Shown: piece by piece, positions 24,468 to 32,428 of the stretch
Layout: each line of letters opens with the position of its first letter
How positions within the stretch are numbered: the first letter of the stretch is position 1
From: Chitinophagaceae bacterium
Lineage (GTDB): Bacteria; Bacteroidota; Bacteroidia; Chitinophagales; Chitinophagaceae
Reading direction: 5' to 3'
DNA: 64,000 bases
NCBI GenBank assembly: GCA_019638595.1
Contig: JAHBTJ010000003.1
Location: 248,001-312,000 of the forward strand
Made by a program: the position numbers and the translations under genes
The notes under the pieces: generated by a model
Database searches by the model: none
The model's input: only the letters and a program-made list of their open reading frames with translations
What the model was told of the DNA's origin: nothing

Positions 24468-25472
24468 TTAATTGTTATTTATGGTGAGTTCAAAGACATA
24501 GAATTCGAGCCCGTTGGTCGCTTTCATCGAATACTTATCCTTAAAAGCCATGTCGAGCCGCCTCCTTAAATTTGTTAACCCGATATTGTGGCTGGATAAT
24601 TCAATGTTGTTTCGCCTCTTTTTATTTTTACAGTAGAAATATATATGATTAGTTGAAAGTGTCACTTTTATGATCAGCGGATTTTGAGGGTCTTTCAAAT
24701 CACCATATTTAAAAGCGTTTTCTACAACGGTGATTATTGAAAGAGGAGGCAAAGCCTGCCCGCGCATCTCACCATCGATAGAGTATTCAATGGATTTAGT
24801 ATTGGAAAACCGCATATTATTAATGTCTATTAAGGCTTGGAGATGCTCCAATTCTTTTTGTATGGAAACTTTTCCGCTATCAAACTCAATACTTTCCAAA
24901 GAATATCGCATCAGCTTTGATAACTTCATTATGTTGTCAGCCAATGGAGGTGAACAAATTAATGCTTGTGAAAAGAGTGCATTTAGAGTATTGTGCAGAA
25001 AGTGAGGGTTGACCTGAGAACGCAGGAAAGAATATTCAAGCCTGGCATTTTGTCGTTCTTTGTTAATTACCCGCTGTACCTGGAAATAGAGAACGGCGTA
25101 AATGAGGAATCTAAGATAAATAACCAGTGCGCTAATAATAAAAGGAATAAAATCTACCGGCTGAGGATATATTCGTATGCTCATTAAAGGTAGTAACATA
25201 GTTACATAGTAATAGCCAATAATTGAAAGTAATACAAAAGAGATCAGGATAATTAATATTCCAAGGATAACTGTTCCCTTTTTCATGAACCGGTGTAAGA
25301 GATAGAGGTTTGAATAGAAAACAAGAGCATACATGATGCTCAGACATAGGACGTCGATAAATTTTGCTGCAGGTGTGGAAACATAGTTAACAAGATATAA
25401 TACGATATCATAAGCTAACCATGCGAGAGCATGCTGTCGTACTATTTTCGATCTGAGGTCTATTGAAACCAT
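24468..25472 (-). CDS. LytS-type sensor histidine kinase
   Basis: Membrane sensor with four or five N-terminal hydrophobic helices (ALAWLAYDIVLYLVNYV, VLCLSIMYALVFYSNLYLL, VILGILIILISFVLLSIIGY, FIPFIISALVIYLRFLIY) and no large periplasmic domain. The His_kinase core (PF06580) has the phospho-acceptor segment VNPHFLHNTLNALF, and an ATPase domain with PPLSIITVVENAFKYG. Polytopic sensors of this type bind peptide signals in agr-like systems, though many Bacteroidota LytS kinases sense other cues. Confidence 0.92.
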   Translation of the reverse strand: MVSIDLRSKIVRQHALAWLAYDIVLYLVNYVSTPAAKFIDVLCLSIMYALVFYSNLYLLHRFMKKGTVILGILIILISFVLLSIIGYYYVTMLLPLMSIRIYPQPVDFIPFIISALVIYLRFLIYAVLYFQVQRVINKERQNARLEYSFLRSQVNPHFLHNTLNALFSQALICSPPLADNIMKLSKLMRYSLESIEFDSGKVSIQKELEHLQALIDINNMRFSNTKSIEYSIDGEMRGQALPPLSIITVVENAFKYGDLKDPQNPLIIKVTLSTNHIYFYCKNKKRRNNIELSSHNIGLTNLRRRLDMAFKDKYSMKATNGLEFYVFELTINNN

Positions 25473-25580
25473 AAAACACTTTTTAATCCTAAAATCCTTT
25501 CCTTAGCCGGGCATGGTTGATTTACATTAATCTCAATCAAAAAATAAGTTTTAGTATACCAAATGGAGCTGAAAGCCAGG

Positions 25581-26738
25581 TCAGGCTGCGCTAGGTATAA
25601 TAACCTCATTTTTCATAAGGGATGGAATTGCTGAATTTCTATAGTTGCCCGGACTTATAGACTGGTAAATCGCAGTCGCAAGCAAACTGAATATTTCATC
25701 GTCAATTGGATAAGTCGTGTAAGTTTTCTTGTTAAACAGGTAGGCATTCTGCCGGATTTTAAAAATACCGAATTTATTGTGATTGACTTTAAACGCCTCT
25801 GAATGATCCATTTTCTTTGCTTTTTTGGGGGTTAGCGGATCGGAATCGTACTGCTCGGGACAAGGCAAAGACCGGTGGAGGTATAGCCAGGCTTCCCATT
25901 GTCCCGGATAGGCGGTTAAATCTGAGCTAAGCCTGTCATAGAGGGCCTGGGTGGTATCGTGAGCAAACTGCTCTCTTGTGAGTCTGCTATCCGGAAATAC
26001 CGGATCGAAAAATTTTAAGCGTAGATCGTCAAGAGATTTCCTATAAGAAATACCAGTAATGAGAGGAGCGCCTGCCATTTGCGCTAAGTATGCGACACCA
26101 ACCCTTGCAAGAAGGGGTTGACCCAAAAAGTTGACCTGACCATCCTGCCCGTACCTTTTGTTATCCTGCAGTTTGCCAGCACCTCTGTATCCATCAAAAT
26201 AAATAAATAGATTTCTGCCTTGCTTTAGCTCCCTCATCATCTTTAGCGAAAGTGCCGGTGATTCCAATTCAATAAATCTAATCGGATCGGAAGAAGCATT
26301 TGAGCGCATTTTCTGATATAAATTTTTGAAAATGTCGCCTTCTTTCCGCATCGATTCTTTCGGAATGACAATAGTGTAGGGTACTTTATTTTGGGTCAAA
26401 AATAAATTCATGAGTCTATAATTTCCCAAATGGAAGCTGGATAGAATACATGGGGTCTTACGCATTAATTGCATAAGTTCCGGTGATAAATTTTCAACGG
26501 TAATTGAATGTAGTATGTCTGGTTGTGTCTGCTCAAAATGAGTTAGTTGATTATGTAACATGACTTCCCTGTATATTGGTTTATGCAGATCGAAATTCAA
26601 ATGTGGCAGAAACCGAAATAAGTTGGCACTTACCAGATTAAACCTGTGCGAAGTAATTGTTTCAACGTTATCGGCTTTTTCAGAAATGGCATCAAAAATT
26701 CTTTGCCTGGCTTTAGATAGCTCATTTTGTTTTTGCAT
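25581..26738 (-). CDS. LpxL/LPLAT-fold acyltransferase-like protein with C-terminal extension
   Basis: Residues ~90-320 resemble lysophospholipid/lauroyl acyltransferases of the LpxL type: the block CILSSFHLGNYRLMN, the segment FIYFDGYRGAGK and NFLGQPLLARVGVAYLAQMA. The catalytic H-x4-E/D motif reads HLGNYR (H103 to R108), so the usual acid is missing. The last ~65 residues (NAYLFNKKTYTTYPIDDEIF, LLATAIYQSI) look like a PqqD-type peptide-recognition domain. The gene overlaps the M50 peptidase gene by 17 nt and follows a peptide gene, so a role in modifying that peptide is plausible. Membrane helices are absent. Confidence 0.72.
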   Translation of the reverse strand: MQKQNELSKARQRIFDAISEKADNVETITSHRFNLVSANLFRFLPHLNFDLHKPIYREVMLHNQLTHFEQTQPDILHSITVENLSPELMQLMRKTPCILSSFHLGNYRLMNLFLTQNKVPYTIVIPKESMRKEGDIFKNLYQKMRSNASSDPIRFIELESPALSLKMMRELKQGRNLFIYFDGYRGAGKLQDNKRYGQDGQVNFLGQPLLARVGVAYLAQMAGAPLITGISYRKSLDDLRLKFFDPVFPDSRLTREQFAHDTTQALYDRLSSDLTAYPGQWEAWLYLHRSLPCPEQYDSDPLTPKKAKKMDHSEAFKVNHNKFGIFKIRQNAYLFNKKTYTTYPIDDEIFSLLATAIYQSISPGNYRNSAIPSLMKNEVIIPSAA

Positions 26739-27852
26739 AATAATAGATTGATTTTATAAACCTGCAAAAAGCAAGTGTAATTGTTATTGAAATAAACATC
26801 AGCACTAAAAATCTTTCTACAATAAATGTTGCCTTATATGGATCGTCCAATAGTAAGTCCTGAGAAATAGATGTTACGGATGTGATAATAAAATGACCCA
26901 AATAAAGATATAACGCAGCCCAAAATGCGGCATATAGTGCGGCGTAAATTGTTAGAGTAATGGAAATCTTGTTTTGGAAAAAGTATTTTTTTATTTGTTG
27001 CGGTTTTGTAACAAGGTAAACAATCAGGGAGCTTGCCTTTTTCTTAAGATTCGGAATTCTGCAAAGGTCGCTTACTATCCAGTATCCGTCGTACCTGAGA
27101 AATGGCACAAGGCATATTATAATACTTATGCTGTTTATTATAAAAAGCTTTTCGACAATAGCTGGAGAAAGACCAAACCATGTAAGAGTGATCAGCAATA
27201 GATTTATTAACAACTGAAAATAAATACCGCCAATATTTACTATGATTCTTTTTAAAGTATTGAGCTCCCAGATATCTGTAACGTTTGTAAAAAATACCGG
27301 AAATATGAAGTAGAGCCCAAATCCAAGATCTTTGGGACGAACGCCATAATTAAAAGCTGCCGCGGCATGTCCCAATTCATGGCAAAATAAAATAAGTAAA
27401 AATAATGCATAATATGCCGGTATGTGTGCCACAGAGATTTTTCCGAAACTTGATACGTGCTGAATCCCGGAATAATAACTGATAGATGTGATTAGCGCAG
27501 TTGAAAGTAAGATAAGGAATACCGCGGGTTGAAATAGTATTTTCAACGCTTTATACAAAGAAATCCCTTTCCCGCTTTTTACAAGGGTAAATATTTTTAA
27601 AATGTAGCTGCTCCTGGCGTCTTTTGAAATACCAGACATTATGCATTTAATGCTTTTTTCAATAGCAGCCTGAGTAACATTGATTCCCGGATAGGTAGCT
27701 CTCAATTTAGAAAGTACCGAATCATAGCTATTTGTTTGCTGGTAGGTGGCAAGCATATCATAGGCTATTTTGCTGAGTTCAAAATAGTTTCCCTGTGCAT
27801 CTCGCACGAGGTAGCGGCAGCCATTCTTTTCCGGAATTACCTTTAGTTCCAT
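26722..27852 (-). CDS. M50-family membrane zinc metallopeptidase with PqqD-like N-terminus
   Basis: Polytopic membrane protease of the peptide-processing kind found in RiPP clusters. The active site HELGH is at residues 158-162 within a membrane helix, and the third ligand is probably D255 in FLRYDGYW, a signature of these peptidases. Residues ~10-75 (NYFELSKIAYDMLATYQQ, AAIEKSIKCIMSG) resemble a PqqD-like recognition element. Six or more membrane helices follow. At 376 residues it is complete. It sits just downstream of a 41-residue peptide gene and its terminator, so cleavage and release of that peptide is the inferred job. Confidence 0.85.
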   Translation of the reverse strand: MELKVIPEKNGCRYLVRDAQGNYFELSKIAYDMLATYQQTNSYDSVLSKLRATYPGINVTQAAIEKSIKCIMSGISKDARSSYILKIFTLVKSGKGISLYKALKILFQPAVFLILLSTALITSISYYSGIQHVSSFGKISVAHIPAYYALFLLILFCHELGHAAAAFNYGVRPKDLGFGLYFIFPVFFTNVTDIWELNTLKRIIVNIGGIYFQLLINLLLITLTWFGLSPAIVEKLFIINSISIIICLVPFLRYDGYWIVSDLCRIPNLKKKASSLIVYLVTKPQQIKKYFFQNKISITLTIYAALYAAFWAALYLYLGHFIITSVTSISQDLLLDDPYKATFIVERFLVLMFISITITLAFCRFIKSIYYYAKTK

Positions 27853-27870
27853 ACAATGTTTTATGGGTTT

Positions 27871-27903
27871 AAAAAGAATAGAGGAAATAAGTCCTCTATT
27901 CTT
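27871..27903 (-). terminator. Terminator/attenuator between the peptide gene and the peptidase gene
   Basis: Perfect 11-bp inverted repeat AAGAATAGAGG/CCTCTATTCTT (27874-27884 with 27893-27903) and an 8-nt loop, followed on the minus strand by a run of T. It lies 17 nt after the peptide stop. Such partial terminators commonly let a precursor peptide be made in excess over its processing enzymes. Confidence 0.85.
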
Positions 27904-27920
27904 TGATGTTTTTGATAGAT

Positions 27921-28046
27921 TTAAATCACATAAATAGGCACAGAGCAGGATGGGTCTGATGCACCTGCCATTTCCAGGCGTTCTTCCAGTTGCTCGAGAG
28001 TAATGGCTTTACCAAATGGATCGGCATAGTATTGTTTGTCTAGCAT
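27921..28046 (-). CDS. Putative precursor peptide, 41 aa (RiPP or pheromone)
   Basis: A short gene with ATG at 28046 and TAA at 27921. Residues 1-26 form a leader-like charged helix: MLDKQYYADPFG, then KAITLEQLEERLEM. Residues 27-41 form a small-residue, core-like end: AGASDPSCSV then PIYVI, with one Cys and two Ser. Leader then core, the terminator behind it, and the downstream peptidase and acyltransferase-like genes (both with peptide-recognition-like domains) support a modified and exported peptide. It is too short for most gene finders. The nature of the product is inference. Confidence 0.72.
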   Translation of the reverse strand: MLDKQYYADPFGKAITLEQLEERLEMAGASDPSCSVPIYVI

Positions 28047-28114
28047 GATTATTAATTTGAATAGTTAATTTATAGTTCTACTCTGTTTGAAGGTTTTCGA
28101 AATCCCCTTATTCC

Positions 28115-28126
28115 TTTTGGCCAAAA
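28115..28126. promoter_or_regulatory. Palindrome upstream of the peptide gene
   Basis: Perfect 12-bp palindrome TTTTGGCCAAAA, 69 nt upstream of the peptide start codon, in the 247-nt gap between the coupling-protein gene and the peptide gene. It may be an operator for a dimeric regulator. No clear -7/-33 pair was identified nearby. Confidence 0.35.
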
Positions 28127-28293
28127 AAGAATGCTTTTAAAATAGTGTGATCGGTGCAAAACGCTATTGCTGTAATTGCAGAACAAACCAAATAATTTAG
28201 ATGAAAAGTTTAAAATCTATTATCCGTAATGGCGTTTGCTCATGCTGAAATTGATTTTGCGCATGGTTTTATATCGCCGGATCATATACATTT

Positions 28294-30275
28294 TTATTTT
28301 CCCGGTTTAACGAAGAGCAAATGAGCCAGATTGGGGTCTTTTCTAATGCGTTCAATCTCAGCCTCAATGATGTCAGTTACTTCGTTTTTTATCCTAATGT
28401 GGTTATTCTGAATTTCCAGTTGGGCAACTTTGCTTTTCGGAAGGGACTTGTACTTTGCTACTTCTGCATTTATGGCATCTGGGTTATTGACGATCTCACA
28501 ATAAAAAGGTTTCAGTTTTATTTTTTGATCTGGATTATCTGCCACAATCCCGCAAAACTCCCCCGAAGAAAGTCCGGCGATCTTTGAAGCCGGTACTGCA
28601 CTATCTAATTGTGTACTACGGCTGATACTGGTATCATTGCGATTGATGGAGACACTCTCGCGTTCCTGGACGATTTTCCCTATAGCTTCAGAAACAGCTT
28701 TTGCAGAGTCTCCAGTAGCTTGACCACAAATGATATTGCCGGCCAAATTGAAAATCACGTCCGCCTGCTCGCGCCCGTAGGACTTTCTCATCTGGGCTAT
28801 ATTTTGAATTGCCAGAAAAGTGGCCAATTTATATCCACGTGCAATTGCCAAAAAATTTTCGATGCCATTTGCGAATATCGAGCTGGCTTCGTCCACTATT
28901 ATAGCGGTCTTTTGCTTGCCTTTCTTCGGTAGAATTCTGAATAGCCTATTTAGATACAAGGAGATTACTGCACCATATATCTGGGTTTTCTCTGGGTTAT
29001 TTGCGAAGCAAACAATCTTTGGATCATCCGGGTTGTTCACATCGAGAGAAAAATCATTTCCGGACAGCACGTAATATAGTAACGGAGATGAGAGACGGGC
29101 TAGTGCGATCTTGGCAGAAGCAACCTGACCTTCCAACTGCTCCATTGCCCTATTCATATAAGCACTTATAAATGGATTGATCAGTACTTCAATTTCTGGT
29201 TCAGTAGAAAGTACAGGGAACAGGTCGTCGTAGTTTGCCTGCATCAGTTCTATTGCATGGGGAAGGGTACAATATTTTCCATCCTTGTATTTCTTAAGGA
29301 ACCATATAACCGCAGTAAAAAAGTTTATTGGGGACTCGACAAAAAAGTCCCCGGTTTTCTGGATCCATTGAATATTCAACCCCAATAGTATGGTGCGAGA
29401 GCTTTCCGTTGCATCCGTAATATCTAAAAGGGTGGATGGTTCCAGCGGATTGCAGCGATCAATCGGATTGTCAAAATTTATGACCTTGAAACTTGGCGGT
29501 TTCGGATATAAATGTTTGAATTTGAGCCAAGCATTGTATGCAATAACAGACAGGTCATCATATTTGAAGTCATATAGTACGATGCAATATTTCTTCTGTA
29601 TGGATTGCTGTATGATTTCGCGGACGAGAAAAAAAGTTTTGCCCGCTCCGGGTGATCCAATAATTAAAACAAGTCGGAAACAATTTATCAGATTCAAATA
29701 CATTGAGCGGACCTTCCCTCTTAGCTTATATCTTCCTGGCAGGTTTATACTATATTCATTGGTCAACAATCTTTCCTCTTGGGGAAAGCTTTCATTGAGC
29801 TCGTTAAAAATGTCTTTGTTCAGATTTAACTTTAGCAGCCTGGATAGCCTGGCGCCTCCTGCGAGAAAAAGCATGAATCCGGTGGAGGTGAGAAAAATAT
29901 AAGTAACGGCCAAAGGTTCAGGCGGAAGTGAAGAATAGAAAAACAGCCCGGATAAGAAATACAATAAAAGCCCGGAAGTAATAAAAGTGATCGTACTTGC
30001 GAAACTGATCTTTTCATCCTTCTTGCCTTTTACGCCAATAAGTGAAAGTGTGAGGAGCGCAAGAGAGAATAATTTACTGTATATCGGAGAGCTGAATAGT
30101 CCTGACTTAGCCAGGTGTAACAAAATGGTTTTAAGAATACTGAACGTAAGCCCCCAATAATCGAATGCTATGTAACAATAGATATAAAAAAATGAAGGAT
30201 CAGCACAATAATGCTTCCTGTCCGTAGAAAATCAATAATTGACCTAAGTCCTTGTTCATTTTCTCCCGTACTCAT
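28294..30275 (-). CDS. mobC: Type IV coupling protein (MobC/TraG/VirD4 type), frameshifted near its start
   Basis: ATPase that brings the relaxase-DNA complex to the mating channel. Walker A is IGSPGAGKTFF (near 29,660) and Walker B is KTAIIVDEASS (near 28,890). The true start is the ATG at 30275 (MSTGENEQGLRSIIDFLRTG). That frame meets a stop at about codon 35. In another frame the N-terminal membrane domain continues as FFYIYCYIAFDYWGLTFS, the YWFCY domain. The break lies at an A7 run on the plus strand (30186-30192); one extra T on the coding strand would repair it. From about 30,170 down to 28,294 the frame is open. It could be a real mutation, slippage or an assembly error. Confidence 0.9.
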
Positions 30276-30305
30276 AATTGAAATTTTTAAGAGTGAAATA
30301 ATGTT

Positions 30306-31820
30306 TTAATTATATCGTCGTCTTTTCTTCTTCCTTGCTTCTCTCAGCAGTTCCACCGGTTGGGCTGCACTTCCATAAGTTGGTTCCCATAACTTATGCA
30401 GGAGAGAGGTAAATTCATTTTCCAATTTTGGCAGAATATCCGCCCATTCGTCTGTCATAGGATACTGATTTCCCGCAGGAAGCAAGCTCTTGAATACAAA
30501 ATCAATGAGGGCATTTGCATGGTAAACATCTAATCTGTTCGCTTGAAAATACCGGGTCATTCGTTCATCTGCGGGCAGGAAAGAAGAAGCATCTGTAGTA
30601 ACATGCCCGATTTTATAACGGATGTCTCCATCGTCAGCAGCAAAGGCTTTCACCAATGCGCCGGAGTGCATCCAACCCGTTAATACCTCTTTAAAGTCTT
30701 TTGAAAAATCTGTTTTGGCGAGTAGTGTACTTACGAAATCTCTGTTGAAAACATTGTGTTTCGGGCTTCCATTTTGTAACCGCTCCAAAATGGCTTTTGC
30801 ACCATACCCCTTCGCGATGTCACTCCCGTTGAAAAAACAGCGAGTAGTTTTATCTATAAAGGTTACACCATAAGTATATCCTTCTTCGTTTATTTTGAAA
30901 TCAGCAACAACATTTTCCGCTTTTAATAAAGACAGAAAGGATTGTCTATCCGATGCGGCTGCCAGTGCTTTATCAATCGTTCGCATTATTCGTTGACGAT
31001 AATTTTTTCGTACCTCTTTGTTTTTTTCATACCGCGCTTCGATGTCTTTCAGAGTTGGTTTTTCGTAAATGGAGCTGGATTTAATGGGAACACCTACAGC
31101 TTTACCAGTCTTTCTATCAATGAGCTGATATACAAGACCACCGCCTTCGTACATTTTTGTTCCGGGTTCTCCCCGGTTGGCGAGCACATTGTATTCTTTT
31201 AAGATGTCACTATATTCCTTAAAACTTGCATAACGATAATGTTTTGCTACTGTACGGACAATGTTGGAAATTTCATTTTTAGTGGGTCTTTTGCCGTATT
31301 CCGCTTTGGAGAGATCGGCTGGTTTTAATCCTGCTGTAATTTCATTTTCCTGCTCTTCTGCTTTGATCAGTCCAAACACTTTTTCAATTTCTTTTCGTGC
31401 CTGCTCGGATTCATTTCGTCCAATACCGTGAATATCTATCCGCTTCCCATCGGGTTTTATGTTTACTGTAGCAATGTGAATATGATCATGTGCGGCATCA
31501 AAATGACGGTAAACAAGATAAGGCTGATCGCGGAAGCCGATCTTTTCCATATAGGTTGCAGCAATTTCTTTTAGTGTTTGTTCACTCAGTTGCTCGTCCC
31601 GGTGAAAGTTTAGTGATATATGAATGGCATTTGTTTTAGCAATTTTATTTCGGTCTGTCAGATCGTTAAACCGGGAAAGTTTGTTGGTAAATGAAAGCTC
31701 CTCCGGAAGACAGCCAAAACCTGCAGCATCAATGCACCGGGCAGCTCCTTCTTTCACTTTATTCTCGTTATAGCTCAGGACACCTCTTATCGTTTTTCCG
31801 CTTTTTACCCTTGCAACCAT
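30306..31820 (-). CDS. mobB: Conjugative relaxase (MobB-type, MOBP-like)
   Basis: Nicks oriT and pilots the transferred strand. The relaxase domain occupies residues 1 to ~180, with the metal-binding His cluster YRHFDAAHDHIHIATV (H106, H111, H113, H115) and an early NAIHISLNFH. The nucleophilic Tyr is probably near the N-terminus (LSYNEN, Y18). The rest is a helical C-terminal region. It ends in a strongly basic tail, EARKKKRRRYN. Length 504 residues. It overlaps the relaxosome gene by 16 nt. Confidence 0.94.
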   Translation of the reverse strand: MVARVKSGKTIRGVLSYNENKVKEGAARCIDAAGFGCLPEELSFTNKLSRFNDLTDRNKIAKTNAIHISLNFHRDEQLSEQTLKEIAATYMEKIGFRDQPYLVYRHFDAAHDHIHIATVNIKPDGKRIDIHGIGRNESEQARKEIEKVFGLIKAEEQENEITAGLKPADLSKAEYGKRPTKNEISNIVRTVAKHYRYASFKEYSDILKEYNVLANRGEPGTKMYEGGGLVYQLIDRKTGKAVGVPIKSSSIYEKPTLKDIEARYEKNKEVRKNYRQRIMRTIDKALAAASDRQSFLSLLKAENVVADFKINEEGYTYGVTFIDKTTRCFFNGSDIAKGYGAKAILERLQNGSPKHNVFNRDFVSTLLAKTDFSKDFKEVLTGWMHSGALVKAFAADDGDIRYKIGHVTTDASSFLPADERMTRYFQANRLDVYHANALIDFVFKSLLPAGNQYPMTDEWADILPKLENEFTSLLHKLWEPTYGSAAQPVELLREARKKKRRRYN

Positions 31821-32206
31821 TTTTTAGCCAGTTGAGAAATGATAGGAAATAGTTTATTATTTTGCTGTTCTACCAGCCTGATTTGATCTGAAATTTCTAT
31901 TCCGAGTAGCAGCGTTTTACTTTTATCAAGCGTTTTATGGATTTGTTTTACAGCCTGGTTTACATTCAGTCCAATTGCATTTAACTCCTTGCGTATCCTG
32001 ACCAATTCTTCCATTACAACTCCCAGGGATTCGTCACACGTGTAGGTAATGATCTGCCGTTCACAAACAATGTCCCGGAGTAGTTCGCTCATGTTTTTAT
32101 AGCGGGACTGCGAAAGAAGGTTGTACAAACGATCATAATGCTGCTGGTTAACCCGCAGCTTTATGTCGTGTTTAAGTGCTTCCTGTTCCTTTACTTTCTT
32201 TCGCAT
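31805..32206 (-). CDS. mobA: Relaxosome accessory protein (MobA/MobC-family, ribbon-helix-helix)
   Basis: Small DNA-binding partner of the relaxase, 133 residues. The N-terminal half has a ribbon-helix-helix look (IKLRVNQQHYDRLYNLLSQ, KNMSELLRDIV). The family motif IRKELNAIGLNVNQAVKQIH is near residue 85. It starts 28 nt downstream of the hairpin-rich candidate oriT and overlaps the relaxase gene, the usual order in Bacteroidetes mobilisation modules. Confidence 0.9.
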   Translation of the reverse strand: MRKKVKEQEALKHDIKLRVNQQHYDRLYNLLSQSRYKNMSELLRDIVCERQIITYTCDESLGVVMEELVRIRKELNAIGLNVNQAVKQIHKTLDKSKTLLLGIEISDQIRLVEQQNNKLFPIISQLAKKWLQG

Positions 32207-32428
32207 ATCTTGTTTTAGTTCTAACTACCTGTCAAAAAAGCCGACACCGGAGGCTTTTTTCTGCGCCGACACTGAAGGCGCAGTTTTATAGTTGTGCACA
32301 ACTATACATCTTGCTGTTACCGCGGGGTAACGCAGAAATTAGCGCTATAGCTTGTAATAATGCTTTAGCGTTGTATTCCCTGTTATAATGTCAGAGAATT
32401 GTGATTGTATTCTGATTCAACCTGGAGA
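32207..32428. other. Candidate origin of transfer (oriT), hairpin cluster
   Basis: This 222-nt gap upstream of the mob genes holds four inverted repeats in a row. They are a 9-bp stem AAAAAAGCC/GGCTTTTTT (32234-32260), a 7-bp stem CTGCGCC/GGCGCAG (32261-32283), a perfect 20-bp palindrome starting TATAGTTGTG (32287-32306) and GTTACC/GGTAAC (32316-32331). The first two have near-identical loops, GACACCGGA and GACACTGAA. The position next to the relaxosome genes is typical for oriT. The first hairpin could also terminate transcription of the upstream operon. The nick site is not identifiable by eye. Confidence 0.65.

Noticed and set aside
28201-28248. Plus-strand mini-ORF MKSLKSIIRNGVCSC near the peptide module
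   Set aside because: Fifteen residues, no clear ribosome site, opposite strand to the module and no partner gene; such short frames occur by chance.
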